A DNA stretch of 64,000 nt from an uncultured Lachnospiraceae bacterium (GCA_910588285.1 CAJUQB010000002.1:38999-102998), one strand, 5' to 3'. Counted from the first letter of the stretch, positions 1 to 8,645 are shown. Notes: generated from the sequence alone by a model not told the origin. Program-made: numbers and translations.

Positions 1-62
1 TTGCAGCGGGGTTTTTGATTGTGGACAGGGCTGCATATAGAAGTCAAAAATTTTTGAAAAAA

Positions 63-92
63 GAAAACCTTTTGGAGGGGGCCGCCGTCTAA
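63..92 (+). promoter_or_regulatory. ECF-type promoter of the sigma/anti-sigma operon
   Basis: GAAAACCTTTT (63-73) is followed after 12 bp by CGTCTAA (86-92). An AAC-type -35 with a CGTC-type -10 is the pattern recognised by ECF sigma factors of the SigV/RsiV kind in Firmicutes, so the operon is probably autoregulated. The box match is seen; the autoregulation is inferred. Confidence 0.6.
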
Positions 93-118
93 TTATTACA
101 GAGAGGAGGAAAAAGCAG

Positions 119-613
119 ATGCGGGCAGAAGCATTACAGAGGAAAGTGGAGGAAACGGTTTTGGATTCCTATGAAGCCATGTACCGGCTGGCATACACCT
201 ATGTGCGCAACAAAGAGGATGCGCTGGATATCGTTCAGGAGAGCGTCTACAAAGCGATTAAGCATTCTGCTTCTGTAAAACAGGAGAGTTATATCAAAGC
301 CTGGCTGTGGCGGATTGTGGTGAACACATCTCTGGATTATATCCGGAAAAATCAGAAGGAGATAGCAGTAGACACCTTTTTTGAAAACGGAAAAGAGGAC
401 AGCTATCGGGATTTTGACACCATAGAAGCCCTGAAGGTATTGACAGACAAGGAAAAAACAGTTGTTGTACTTCGTTTTTTTGAGGATCAGAAGCTGAGTG
501 TGATTGCAAAGATTTTGAATGAAAATGCCAACACGGTAAAAACTATTCTGTACCGAAGCCTAAGGAAGCTGAAGATGGAGTTGACGGAAGGAGAGCTGAA
601 ATATGAGGGATGA
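119..613 (+). CDS. ECF-subfamily RNA polymerase sigma factor
   Basis: A 164-residue extracytoplasmic-function sigma factor. Sigma region 2 lies at about residues 15-80, including the run YTYVRNKEDALDIVQES typical of region 2. Region 4, a helix-turn-helix, lies at about 108-158 and ends in TILYRSLRKLK. The length is normal for the family. A strong ribosome-binding site, GAGGAGG, precedes the ATG. The stop overlaps the start of the next gene by 11 bp, indicating translational coupling to its anti-sigma factor. By analogy with SigV/RsiV it should respond to cell-envelope stress such as lysozyme, but the signal cannot be read from the sequence. Confidence 0.9.
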   Translation: MRAEALQRKVEETVLDSYEAMYRLAYTYVRNKEDALDIVQESVYKAIKHSASVKQESYIKAWLWRIVVNTSLDYIRKNQKEIAVDTFFENGKEDSYRDFDTIEALKVLTDKEKTVVVLRFFEDQKLSVIAKILNENANTVKTILYRSLRKLKMELTEGELKYEG

Positions 614-1517
614 CAAATTGGAAGAGATCAGACAGGATTACGAAAATATCAGGATACCCCAGGAGCTTCGGCAGCGGGTGGAGGCAGGGATCCGGCAGGC
701 AAAGGAGGAGAAGGAGATGAAGAAGAAATCAAGAATATGGGTGTATACAGGCAGAGCCGCAGGAGGCGTTGCGGCCGCCATGCTGGTGATTACCGTGATG
801 GCTAATTCCGGATCGTCCATGGCCCATGCCATGGCCAGGATCCCGGTGCTTAACATGATTGCAGAGGTAGTGACCTTCCGGGAGTACGAAAGCTCCAATC
901 ACAATATGGAAGCGAACATCAAAATACCGGAGGTCAGTGTGAAGAATGAGGACGGTACGGTGAATGAGGATACCACACAGAAGATCAACAAAAGCATCCA
1001 GGAATACACAAATGAGATCATTGCCCAGTATGAGACAGATGTGGCGGCAGCAGGAGACGGTGAGGGCCATATGGATGTGGAGCTTGATTACGCTGTGATA
1101 ACGGACAATGACCGGCTGTTTTCTATCCGATTTGACCAGCTCACGGTAATGGCAGGCAGTAATCAGAGGGTGAAGATTTACCATATCGACAAGCAGATAG
1201 GGGAGATGATAAATCTGTCCGGGCTGTTTCAGGAGGGTGCTGACTATATCACCCCCATATCCGAAAATATTAAGGCTCAGATGAAGGAGCGGATGGCTGA
1301 TGATGAGAGCGTCTTTTATTGGGTAGATCAGGAAGACACACCGGAGCTGAATTTCCAGTCAATAAAGGAGGATGCAGTCTTCTATGTCAATGAGAACGGA
1401 AAGCTGACCATTGTATTTGACAAGTATGAGGTTGCGCCGGGCTATATGGGAAGCGTGGAATTCGAGATTCCCACAGAGGTAGTGAAGGATTTGGTGCAGG
1501 ATGGGTTTTTGAAGTAG
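603..1517 (+). CDS. RsiV-like transmembrane anti-sigma factor (DUF3298 type)
   Basis: A 304-residue membrane protein with a charged cytoplasmic N-terminus (about 1-46), one membrane segment (about 47-68, GGVAAAMLVITVMANSG) and a large extracytoplasmic domain resembling the DUF3298 sensor of RsiV. It should hold the upstream sigma factor inactive until the outer domain senses a stress ligand and intramembrane proteolysis releases it. The two genes overlap by 11 bp. In Bacillus and Clostridioides the homologue is a lysozyme receptor; that ligand is an inference here. Confidence 0.85.
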   Translation: MRDDKLEEIRQDYENIRIPQELRQRVEAGIRQAKEEKEMKKKSRIWVYTGRAAGGVAAAMLVITVMANSGSSMAHAMARIPVLNMIAEVVTFREYESSNHNMEANIKIPEVSVKNEDGTVNEDTTQKINKSIQEYTNEIIAQYETDVAAAGDGEGHMDVELDYAVITDNDRLFSIRFDQLTVMAGSNQRVKIYHIDKQIGEMINLSGLFQEGADYITPISENIKAQMKERMADDESVFYWVDQEDTPELNFQSIKEDAVFYVNENGKLTIVFDKYEVAPGYMGSVEFEIPTEVVKDLVQDGFLK

Positions 1518-1524
1518 TGGGTGG

Positions 1525-1564
1525 AATGAGATGCCGTAAAACAGGGACGGCATCTCATTTTTTG
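1525..1564 (+). terminator. Intrinsic terminator of the sigma/anti-sigma operon
   Basis: A perfect 13-bp stem (AATGAGATGCCGT pairs with ACGGCATCTCATT) with an 8-nt loop, followed by a T run. It lies just after the anti-sigma stop codon. Confidence 0.9.
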
Positions 1565-1578
1565 CGGAAAAATAGGTA

Positions 1579-1607
1579 TTGACAGATTGGTCTACTTGAT
1601 GTAGACT
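1579..1607 (+). promoter_or_regulatory. Promoter with BlaI-type operator
   Basis: TTGACA (1579-1584) and TAGACT (1602-1607) are 17 bp apart. Between and across them lies the dyad GTCTAC-ttgat-GTAGAC (1590-1606). This resembles TACA/TGTA-type operators of BlaI/MecI repressors and covers the -10 box, so the repressor gene that follows is probably autoregulated. Confidence 0.75.
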
Positions 1608-1662
1608 AAAAGTGATCTACAGTGTGTCGACTAGAGAACGAGAAGGAGAGGAGGATCCTAAG

Positions 1663-2088
1663 ATGGGAGAGATGAGATTAGGGGCAATCGAGGCACAATT
1701 TGCAGACATTATCTGGCAGAACGAGCCGCTGCCCTCAGGGCAGCTGGTGGAGCTGGCAGCCCAGGCGCTGGAATGGAAGAAGTCTACCACCTACACGATT
1801 TTAAAAAGGCTTTGTGACAGGGGGATTTTTCAGAACCAGAGGGGGAGGGTGACAGCGCGGATTTCCAGGCAGGAGTTCTATGCCATGCAGAGCGAGCAGT
1901 TTGTGGAGGAGAATTTTGCCGGCTCCCTGCCGGCATTCCTGGCAGCCTTTGGCAGCAGGAAAAGGCTCTCGGAGGAGGAGATTCAGGAGCTGGAGCACAT
2001 GATTACGCGTATGAGAGCCGGAGAGGCAGGCGGGAATGATGCAGCCGGTAGACCGGCTGTGAAGCCGGAGGAAGGAGGGATTGGATGA
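1663..2088 (+). CDS. BlaI/MecI/CopY-family transcriptional repressor
   Basis: A 141-residue winged-helix repressor. The N-terminal half has the family pattern EAQFADIIWQ through KKSTTYTILKRLCDRG, which forms the DNA-recognition helix and wing. The C-terminal part is the dimerisation region, where the partner protease cleaves in characterised systems. I start it at 1663 rather than the ATG in the promoter region because GGAGAGGAGGA sits just upstream and the family begins close to this residue. It overlaps the BlaR1-like gene by 4 bp. The C-terminal tail (about 115-141) is unusually glycine- and charge-rich. Confidence 0.88.
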   Translation: MGEMRLGAIEAQFADIIWQNEPLPSGQLVELAAQALEWKKSTTYTILKRLCDRGIFQNQRGRVTARISRQEFYAMQSEQFVEENFAGSLPAFLAAFGSRKRLSEEEIQELEHMITRMRAGEAGGNDAAGRPAVKPEEGGIG

Positions 2089-3734
2089 ACTGGTATACAT
2101 TTTTTTCGCAGATCATCAATATGAGCTTTACCGGCAGTATTGTGATTGTAGTAGTTCTGGCGGCACGGCTGCTATGGAAGCGGGCCCCAAAGGTGATCTC
2201 CTATGGGCTGTGGGCCGTGGTGTTGGTACGGCTTTTGTGTCCATTGGCCATCCCTTCGGAGCTTTCCTTTCTGAGTTTTTGGGATGCGCCGGTGAAGGAG
2301 GCGGCAGTGGGGAACCGCCTGGAATATATTTCCATTGAGAGGGAGCCAAGGGGAAATATGGGAGTAACGGATCAGGGGATGATTCCGGAATCTGGCTATG
2401 CGTCCGGTACAGAAGGGAATGCCAAGGCGGATTTTGGTAGGAATTCCATGGAAAATGTGAGAATTTCAAATGAAAATACCGCTTCAAATAGTAATAAGGG
2501 GGAGATAAGTGAAGAATTTTTGAGCTCAGTGGAGGTGGAGGCAGGATCATTTTTGACTGCAGAGCAGATGATTCCGGCGGCAGGGCTCTGGGGACTGGGG
2601 GGCGTGCTGATGGTCTTGTATGAAGGCATGGCCTATTACAGGCTTCGTCGGAGGCTCCGGGGCGCAGTGCATATGCAGGATAATATCTTTCGATCCGACT
2701 ATATTGCGTCGCCCTTTGTATTGGGAGTGCTGCGGCCAAGGATTTATCTGCCCTCGGCGCTGGGGGAGCAGGAGCAGTCCTATATCCTTCTTCATGAGCA
2801 GTGCCACATCCGGCGGCTGGACCATGTAACCAGAGTGCTGGCATTTCTGGCCCTTGTGATCCATTGGTTCAATCCGCTGGTGTGGCTGGCCTTTGTCCTG
2901 TCCGGCCGGGATATGGAAATGAGCTGTGATGAGGCTGTGGTGAAACGGCTGGGAGAAGGGATACGGGCGGATTATTCGGCTTCCCTCCTGGGGCTGGCAA
3001 CAGGGCGTCGGATCATTGCAGGGATGCCGCTGGCCTTTGGCGAAGGGGATCCGGCAGGGCGCATCCGCAACCTGGCCCGCTGGAGAAAACCGGCAATGCA
3101 TGTGGTGATTGTGGCGGCTGCCTTTTGCGGAATGCTGGCAGTGGTGCTCTTGACAAACCCCAGGGAAAAGGGGCAGAAGCAGGGAAGCGCAGGCGGGGGG
3201 CTGGCCTGTAAGGTCGAAAGTGCAGAAAGGAGTATCATCATAGATGCGGACTATTTTCCCGGCAGCTTTGATTTTAATTACGATGAGGTCATCAGCTGCA
3301 GGGCCTCGGGAGATGGGAAGCTGACCTTCAAGGCCGACTGGGCGCCCAAGGAGCTGATTGTAGATGAGGATTACTATGAATATTGGGGACACGTTGCAAG
3401 GGATACTTATTACCTGCAGCCCAATAGCTCCGGGGAATATGAGCTGCCCATTTCCCACAGGAATCCGGAGGAAGAGGAGCAGGCATATTACTTTATTGGG
3501 GGTGAGACCGGCAAGCATGTGCTGAAAATACAGTTTTCTGCCGAAGAAAATACAAAAAACGGGCAAATAAATGGTGAAAATGATTCGGAAATAAGGTGCA
3601 AGGGAATCAGTGCCATTGGAAATGCCACCAGAGCCTATGCGGATCGCTATGGATATCCGGTCCTATATTTTTACCATGGAATCAACCAGCCCATTCCTGT
3701 AACCATAAATATGGAAAAAAATTCCGTTGAATAA
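2085..3734 (+). CDS. BlaR1/MecR1-like M56 metallopeptidase signal transducer
   Basis: A 549-residue integral membrane protein. N-terminal membrane helices are followed by a soluble protease segment containing the zinc motif HEQCH (about residues 236-240) with NPLVWL downstream, as in M56 peptidases. Another membrane helix (about 343-360, VVIVAAAFCGMLAVVLL) leads to an external domain of about 190 residues. That domain does not look like the penicillin-binding sensor of BlaR1: no SxxK/SxN/KTG set was seen. The signal may therefore not be a beta-lactam. Start and stop overlap the repressor gene, giving the usual two-gene sensor/repressor unit. Confidence 0.87.
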   Translation: MNWYTFFSQIINMSFTGSIVIVVVLAARLLWKRAPKVISYGLWAVVLVRLLCPLAIPSELSFLSFWDAPVKEAAVGNRLEYISIEREPRGNMGVTDQGMIPESGYASGTEGNAKADFGRNSMENVRISNENTASNSNKGEISEEFLSSVEVEAGSFLTAEQMIPAAGLWGLGGVLMVLYEGMAYYRLRRRLRGAVHMQDNIFRSDYIASPFVLGVLRPRIYLPSALGEQEQSYILLHEQCHIRRLDHVTRVLAFLALVIHWFNPLVWLAFVLSGRDMEMSCDEAVVKRLGEGIRADYSASLLGLATGRRIIAGMPLAFGEGDPAGRIRNLARWRKPAMHVVIVAAAFCGMLAVVLLTNPREKGQKQGSAGGGLACKVESAERSIIIDADYFPGSFDFNYDEVISCRASGDGKLTFKADWAPKELIVDEDYYEYWGHVARDTYYLQPNSSGEYELPISHRNPEEEEQAYYFIGGETGKHVLKIQFSAEENTKNGQINGENDSEIRCKGISAIGNATRAYADRYGYPVLYFYHGINQPIPVTINMEKNSVE

Positions 3735-3735
3735 T

Positions 3736-3789
3736 CTTGTCATGTGTCTTGTCATATATCTTGTCATGTGTGAAAATGTGTGTTATACT
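3736..3789 (+). promoter_or_regulatory. nadA promoter inside a triple 12-bp repeat, probable NiaR operator
   Basis: Three tandem 12-mers CTTGTCATGTGT, CTTGTCATATAT, CTTGTCATGTGT occupy 3736-3771. The third supplies the -35 box TTGTCA (3761-3766), followed after exactly 17 bp by TATACT (3784-3789). A repressor bound to the repeats would block polymerase. The operon encodes NiaR, the niacin-responsive repressor of NAD synthesis genes, so NiaR is the obvious candidate. The repeat and promoter are seen; NiaR binding is inferred. Confidence 0.7.
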
Positions 3790-3972
3790 ACAATTCATGC
3801 AGGCAGATAGATAGGGAGAATAAGCTGCCTGTGTAAATAAACCGGGCAGCTGATTTATGCTCAGAGGCAGCAACGTTGCTTGAGACAACGGGGTACTGGG
3901 CACAAAAGGCAGATGCATATGATGCAGTGGTGAATATAATGATGTATGAACCGGCTGCCCCAGGGAGGAAAT
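3790..3972 (+). other. nadA leader, unrecognised, possibly structured
   Basis: An approximately 180-nt untranslated stretch before nadA. It contains a possible hairpin GCTGCC...GGGCAGC and the palindrome GCAACGTTGC. I do not recognise a riboswitch class here, and nothing long enough to be a gene is convincing. Confidence 0.3.
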
Positions 3973-4893
3973 ATGGATAGCAAGACAGAGAAAAGCCAGA
4001 AGATCGAAAAATTAAAACAAGATAAAAATTCTGTGATTCTGGCGCATTATTACGTGCCTGCAGAGGTGCAGGCTGTGGCGGATTACGTGGGGGATTCCTA
4101 CTATCTGGCAGAGGTGGCCGCCAGGGTGGAGCAGCAGACCATATGCTTCTGCGGAGTGCGGTTTATGGGGGAGAGCGCCAAGCTGCTAAGTCCCAACAAG
4201 CGGGTGCTGCTTCCGGCCAAGGATGCGGACTGCCCCATGGCCCATATGGCTGCCGTGGAACGCATTCAAGAGGTGCGCAGACAGTATCCCGATGTGGCGG
4301 TGGTGTGTTATGTCAACTCGGATGCAGAATTAAAGGCCCATTCCGATGTGTGCGTCACCTCATCCAATGCGGAGAAGATTGTGGATGCCCTGCCTAACCG
4401 GCATATTTATTTTATTCCGGATGAGCATCTGGGCCGCTATATTGCCGGCCGTCTGCCCCAAAAGCACTTTATTTTCAATGATGGCTTCTGCCATGTGCAC
4501 ACAGAGATTACGCCAAAGGAGCTTGCAAAGGCCAGGGCGGCGCACCCGGGAGCTCTGGTGCTGGCGCATCCGGAGTGCAGCAGACAGGTGACAGGGCTGG
4601 CGGATTATGTGGGAAGTACGGCGGGCATCATTGCCTATGCGGCCCAAAGTAAGGCAGAGGAGTTCATTGTCTGTACAGAGACCGGGGTCTTTTATCAGCT
4701 GCAGCAGGAGAATCCCGGGAAGCATTTTTATCCGGCCATGGAGCGTCAGATCTGTCCGAATATGAAAAAGATTACGCTGGATCAGGTGATCCGTGCACTG
4801 GAGACCGGGGAGACAGAGGTGGAGCTGCCGGCTGATTGGATGGAGCGGGCGCATGCACCGCTGCGCCGGATGCTGGAGCTGGCAGGGAGATAA
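3973..4893 (+). CDS. nadA: Quinolinate synthase
   Basis: A 306-residue 4Fe-4S enzyme that condenses iminoaspartate with dihydroxyacetone phosphate to quinolinate in de novo NAD synthesis. Family motifs are clear: AHYYVPAEVQ near the N-terminus, CGVRFMGESAK, YVNSDAELKA, VCVTSSNA, FIFNDGFCHVH, HPECS and ICPNMKK. The cysteines in the CGVRFM, CVTSSNA and CPNMK segments match the three cluster ligands. The start at 3973 is chosen because GGGAGGA precedes it and the protein begins at the usual place. It is the first gene of nadA-nadB-nadC-niaR; nadB follows after 7 bp. Confidence 0.96.
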   Translation: MDSKTEKSQKIEKLKQDKNSVILAHYYVPAEVQAVADYVGDSYYLAEVAARVEQQTICFCGVRFMGESAKLLSPNKRVLLPAKDADCPMAHMAAVERIQEVRRQYPDVAVVCYVNSDAELKAHSDVCVTSSNAEKIVDALPNRHIYFIPDEHLGRYIAGRLPQKHFIFNDGFCHVHTEITPKELAKARAAHPGALVLAHPECSRQVTGLADYVGSTAGIIAYAAQSKAEEFIVCTETGVFYQLQQENPGKHFYPAMERQICPNMKKITLDQVIRALETGETEVELPADWMERAHAPLRRMLELAGR

Positions 4894-4900
4894 GGGTCTT

Positions 4901-6289
4901 ATGGAGGAAAATATAAAATTAAATAAAAACATAATATTTGATGTAATCATTGTGGGGTGCGGGGCAGCAGGGTGTTTTGCGGCATTGCACCTGCCGGAGG
5001 AGCTGTCGGTGCTGATGATTACAAAGGCTGACCTAGAGGAGAGCGATTCCTTCCTGGCCCAGGGAGGAATCTGTGTGCTGAAGGACGCGGCTGACTATGA
5101 CAGCTTTTATGAGGACACGATGCGGGCCGGCCATTATGAGAATTGTCCCAAGGCAGTGGAAGTGATGATCCGCTCCTCCCAGGAGACGATTCAGGAGCTC
5201 ATCGGCTATGGGGTGGAATTTGCCAGGGACAATGGGGCTCTTGCCTATACCCGGGAGGGAGCGCATTCCACCAGTCGGATCTTGTATCACGAGGACATTA
5301 CCGGCCGGGAGATTACCAGCCATTTGCTGGCAAGGGTGCGGGAAATGAAGAATGTTACACTGTGGACCTATACCTGTATGGTAGATATTCTCCGCCATGA
5401 GGAACAGTGTGAGGGGATTTTGATACAGAATATGAAGGGAGAGCTGCAGCCAATTTTTGCCCGGGATGTAATCTGGGCCAGCGGCGGAATTGGAGGGATC
5501 TATAAAAATTCCACCAATTATCCCCATTTGACCGGAGATGCCCTGGCGATTGCCCTGCGCCGGAACATTGCGGTGAAAAATATCAGCTATGTGCAGATTC
5601 ACCCTACCACCTTGTATACCAGGCGGCCAGGCCGCCGTTTTTTGATTTCCGAATCCGTGCGGGGAGAGGGAGCCCTGCTGTATAATAAGAAGGGAGGGGA
5701 GCGGTTTGTGGACGAGCTGCAGCCCCGGGATGTTGTCACCAAGCGGATTTTGGAGCAGATGGAAACAGACAAGACCAGCTGTGTCTGGCTGTCCATGGAG
5801 CGGATTCCCCGGGAACAGATCCTGTCCCATTTTCCTAATATTTATCGGAAATGCCTGGAGGAGGGCTATGATGTGACAAAGGAGCCCATTCCGGTGGTGC
5901 CCTCTCAGCATTATTTTATGGGAGGCGTGGCAGTAGACCTGAACAGCCGCACCTCTCTGGCGCATCTCTATTCCGTTGGGGAGACCAGCTGCAATGGGGT
6001 CCATGGAGCCAACCGGCTGGCCAGCAATTCCCTTCTGGAAAGCCTGGTTTTTGCCAGGCGGGCAGCAGAGGCTCTGGCGGCGGGCAGAAGCCGGGAATCG
6101 GCAGATTCCAGGGCTAAGGGACAGATATTATCCGCTTACAGAGGAACGCAAGCGGCAGAAAAGAGCGTCTGGAGCTGGGAACTGCTGCAGATGAGATACG
6201 AAATTTACAAAAAAGATTATGAAAATATGGAACAATATGCTAAAATAAATAAGGAACGTATCTGGGAAGAGATACGAAAGGGTGAATGA
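4901..6289 (+). CDS. nadB: L-aspartate oxidase
   Basis: A 462-residue FAD enzyme that oxidises L-aspartate to iminoaspartate, the partner substrate of NadA. The dinucleotide-binding motif VGCGAAG lies at about residues 18-24. Further family signatures include FLAQGGI, EGAHSTSRILYHED, SGGIGGIYKNSTN, VQIHPTTL and GANRLASNSLLE. It is shorter than the ~530-residue E. coli enzyme, mainly at the C-terminal helical region, a common state in Clostridia. The ATG at 4901 lies 7 bp after nadA. The stop falls within the region of the nadC start. Confidence 0.95.
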   Translation: MEENIKLNKNIIFDVIIVGCGAAGCFAALHLPEELSVLMITKADLEESDSFLAQGGICVLKDAADYDSFYEDTMRAGHYENCPKAVEVMIRSSQETIQELIGYGVEFARDNGALAYTREGAHSTSRILYHEDITGREITSHLLARVREMKNVTLWTYTCMVDILRHEEQCEGILIQNMKGELQPIFARDVIWASGGIGGIYKNSTNYPHLTGDALAIALRRNIAVKNISYVQIHPTTLYTRRPGRRFLISESVRGEGALLYNKKGGERFVDELQPRDVVTKRILEQMETDKTSCVWLSMERIPREQILSHFPNIYRKCLEEGYDVTKEPIPVVPSQHYFMGGVAVDLNSRTSLAHLYSVGETSCNGVHGANRLASNSLLESLVFARRAAEALAAGRSRESADSRAKGQILSAYRGTQAAEKSVWSWELLQMRYEIYKKDYENMEQYAKINKERIWEEIRKGE

Positions 6290-6290
6290 G

Positions 6291-7163
6291 ATGAATCCGA
6301 TTACAATGACCTTGAATGTTGACAATTTAATCCTGCAGGCGCTGCGGGAGGACATTTCCAGTGAGGATGTGAGCACCAATGCCGTGATGCCGGTGCCTAC
6401 CCCCGGTGAGGTGGAGCTGATCTGCAAGGAGGACGGTATCATTGCAGGCCTTGATGTGTTTGCACGGGTGTTTACCCTGTTGGATCCGGCAGTCGAGGCC
6501 CAATTCTTCTGTGCGGATGGGGATGAGGTGAAGAAGGGCCAGAAGCTGGGAATCCTTCGGGGGGATATCCGGGTGCTGCTCTCCGGGGAGCGTACGGCGC
6601 TGAATTACCTTCAGCGGATGAGCGGGATCGCCACCTACACCCATCAGGTGGTACAGCTTCTGGAGGGCACGGGGATTCAGCTGCTGGATACCAGAAAAAC
6701 AACGCCCAATAACCGTATTTTTGAAAAATATGCAGTGCGGGCAGGGGGAGGCTGCAACCACCGTTATAATCTGTCAGATGGCGTACTGCTGAAGGATAAC
6801 CACATCGGGGCTGCCGGCGGCGTCCGCCAGGCTGTGGAGCTGGCCAGGGCCTACGCGCCCTTTGTGCGGAAGATTGAGATCGAGGTGGAGAACCTGGAGA
6901 TGATGAAGGAAGCGCTGGAGGCTGGGGCAGACATTATTATGCTGGATAATATGAGCCCCGCCGAGATGAGGGAGGCCGTGAAGCTGGCCTCTGGCAGGGC
7001 CAAGACCGAATGTTCCGGCAATATCACCAGGGAAAATATTACTAAAATAGCAGAAATTGGGGTAGACTATGTATCCAGCGGGGCATTGACCCATTCCGCC
7101 CCCATTTTGGATATCTCCATGAAGAATCTGCATCCCACAGAGGGCAGGAAGGATGGAGTATAG
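6291..7163 (+). CDS. nadC: Nicotinate-nucleotide pyrophosphorylase (carboxylating)
   Basis: A 290-residue quinolinate phosphoribosyltransferase that makes nicotinate mononucleotide from quinolinate and PRPP. Signatures seen: EDISSEDVSTNA, GERTALNYLQRMSGIAT, LDTRKTTPNNR, KYAVRAGGGCNHR, LKDNHI, EIEVENLE and IMLDNMSP. Start choice: a GTG at 6282 is in frame, but the ATG at 6291 has AAAGGG at a proper distance, so I prefer it. It is coupled to nadB and followed 61 bp later by niaR. The three Nad enzymes together give complete de novo synthesis from aspartate to nicotinate mononucleotide. Confidence 0.95.
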   Translation: MNPITMTLNVDNLILQALREDISSEDVSTNAVMPVPTPGEVELICKEDGIIAGLDVFARVFTLLDPAVEAQFFCADGDEVKKGQKLGILRGDIRVLLSGERTALNYLQRMSGIATYTHQVVQLLEGTGIQLLDTRKTTPNNRIFEKYAVRAGGGCNHRYNLSDGVLLKDNHIGAAGGVRQAVELARAYAPFVRKIEIEVENLEMMKEALEAGADIIMLDNMSPAEMREAVKLASGRAKTECSGNITRENITKIAEIGVDYVSSGALTHSAPILDISMKNLHPTEGRKDGV

Positions 7164-7224
7164 GTGGTGAATGGATGGGAACCGGCCTGGCATGACGGAT
7201 GAATTGGGGGGATCAGGAGGAATA

Positions 7225-7728
7225 ATGAGCGGACAGGAAAGGCGACAGGAACTATTAAATATCATACGGTCAGCCCCGGCTCCGGTGTCCGGGGCTGCGC
7301 TGGCCAGAGAGCTTAGGGTGAGCCGTCAGGTTATTGTGCAGGATATTGCACTGCTGCGGGCTTCCGAGATTCAGATCCTGTCCACAGCCCGGGGATATCT
7401 GATTCAGGAGTCTCCCCGGGCTGTGCGGATATTTTCCGTGAATCATACGGACGGGCAGATCCCTCTGGAGCTGAATGCCATTGTGGATCAGGGCGGCAGG
7501 GTACGGGATGTATTTGTCCAGCATCAGTTGTACGGGAAGTTAAAGGCAGACTTAACTATCAGATCCCGCCGGGATGTAGAACGGTTTATGGAAGAAATAC
7601 AAAACGGGGCATCCAGCCCCTTGAAGAATCTCACCAGCGGGATCCATTATCATACCGTGGAGGCGGATACGGAAGAGGAGCTTGATTTGATCGGAGAAAA
7701 ATTGCAGGAGTTAGGAGTGTTATTATGA
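7225..7728 (+). CDS. niaR: NiaR niacin-responsive transcriptional repressor (HTH_11 plus 3H domain)
   Basis: A 167-residue regulator with an N-terminal HTH_11 domain (about 5-55, AALARELRVSRQVIVQDIALLRA) and a C-terminal 3H domain, named for conserved histidines. These appear as H74 (NHTDG), H100 (VQHQLYG) and H141/H143 (IHYHTV). NiaR proteins repress NAD-synthesis genes when nicotinic acid is plentiful. Position as the fourth gene of the nad operon fits autoregulated feedback through the repeats upstream of nadA. The ATG at 7225 has a strong GATCAGGAGG site; an upstream in-frame ATG at 7171 does not. It overlaps the patatin gene by 4 bp. Confidence 0.92.
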   Translation: MSGQERRQELLNIIRSAPAPVSGAALARELRVSRQVIVQDIALLRASEIQILSTARGYLIQESPRAVRIFSVNHTDGQIPLELNAIVDQGGRVRDVFVQHQLYGKLKADLTIRSRRDVERFMEEIQNGASSPLKNLTSGIHYHTVEADTEEELDLIGEKLQELGVLL

Positions 7729-8576
7729 AGCTTGGGATTACCATGGAGGGCGGCGCCAGCAGGACTATATTCAGCTGCGGTGTTACCGATGCGCTGCTGG
7801 AGGAGAACATCATGCCGGATTATTTTATCGGCGTATCCGCCGGGATTGCCTTTGGCGTCTCGTACCTGTCCGGCCAGAAGGGCCGGAATCTGGAGCTGGC
7901 CAAGAGCTATATGGGAGATAAACGGTATATGGGTGCAAAGCATTTGCTGAACCGGAAGAACCGCAGCTACTACAATCTCCCCTTTGTGTTCCAGGAGATT
8001 CCCCACAAGCTGCTGCCCTTTGATTATGATGCTCTGGAACGTTTTCCGGGGAAGGTGGTGGCCTGCGTGACCAACATCCATACCGGGAAGCCTGAGTATC
8101 TGGAGGTGCCCCGTCGGGAGGAGCAGTTCGACACCCTGGTGGCCAGCTGTGCCCTTCCGGTGCTGTTCCAGCCGGTGAAGATCGGGAGGCATTACTATCT
8201 GGATGGCGGACTTTCTGATTCCGTGCCCTACAAGCAGGCCATTGCCGAGGGCTGTGACAAGAATATTGTGATTCTCACCAGGGAGCGGGATTATGTCAAG
8301 AAGGCGGACCCTTCTGCAGGTGTGATCGGGAAATTATACAAGATGTATCCAAGGATTGTGGAGGACATGAGGACACGTCCGCAGAAATATAACGACTGCA
8401 TGAAGGAGCTGTATGAGGCGGAGCGCCGCGGCGAGGTATTTGTGATCGCACCCAGGCAGGCGCCCAGGGTAGGGCGCACGGAGGGACGGGCTGACCGGCT
8501 GGTGAAGCTGTATGAGGAGGGCTACCGCCAGGCAAGGGAGCAGATGGGGGCCCTGAAGGAGTATCTGGCCAGGTAG
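7725..8576 (+). CDS. Patatin-like phospholipase family protein
   Basis: A 283-residue probable lipid acyl hydrolase. The nucleophile motif GVSAG holds Ser38, and the partner aspartate lies in YLDGGLSDSV (about 163-166), giving the patatin Ser-Asp dyad. The N-terminal MEGGASR supplies the oxyanion-type glycine run. It starts by an ATGA overlap with niaR, so it is cotranscribed with the nad operon. That is a conserved-looking but unexplained link: neither substrate nor a role in NAD metabolism can be read from the sequence. Confidence 0.9.
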   Translation: MKLGITMEGGASRTIFSCGVTDALLEENIMPDYFIGVSAGIAFGVSYLSGQKGRNLELAKSYMGDKRYMGAKHLLNRKNRSYYNLPFVFQEIPHKLLPFDYDALERFPGKVVACVTNIHTGKPEYLEVPRREEQFDTLVASCALPVLFQPVKIGRHYYLDGGLSDSVPYKQAIAEGCDKNIVILTRERDYVKKADPSAGVIGKLYKMYPRIVEDMRTRPQKYNDCMKELYEAERRGEVFVIAPRQAPRVGRTEGRADRLVKLYEEGYRQAREQMGALKEYLAR

Positions 8577-8645
8577 CAGACGAAGGGCTTCAAGGGGATA
8601 CAGAGTAGATAAGGACTGCCAGGAAGAGGGGGGAGGCGTGGAGAT

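Noticed and set aside
3790..3972. Riboswitch before nadA
   Set aside because: Some hairpin potential exists, but no conserved core of a known riboswitch class was recognised; kept only as an unassigned leader.
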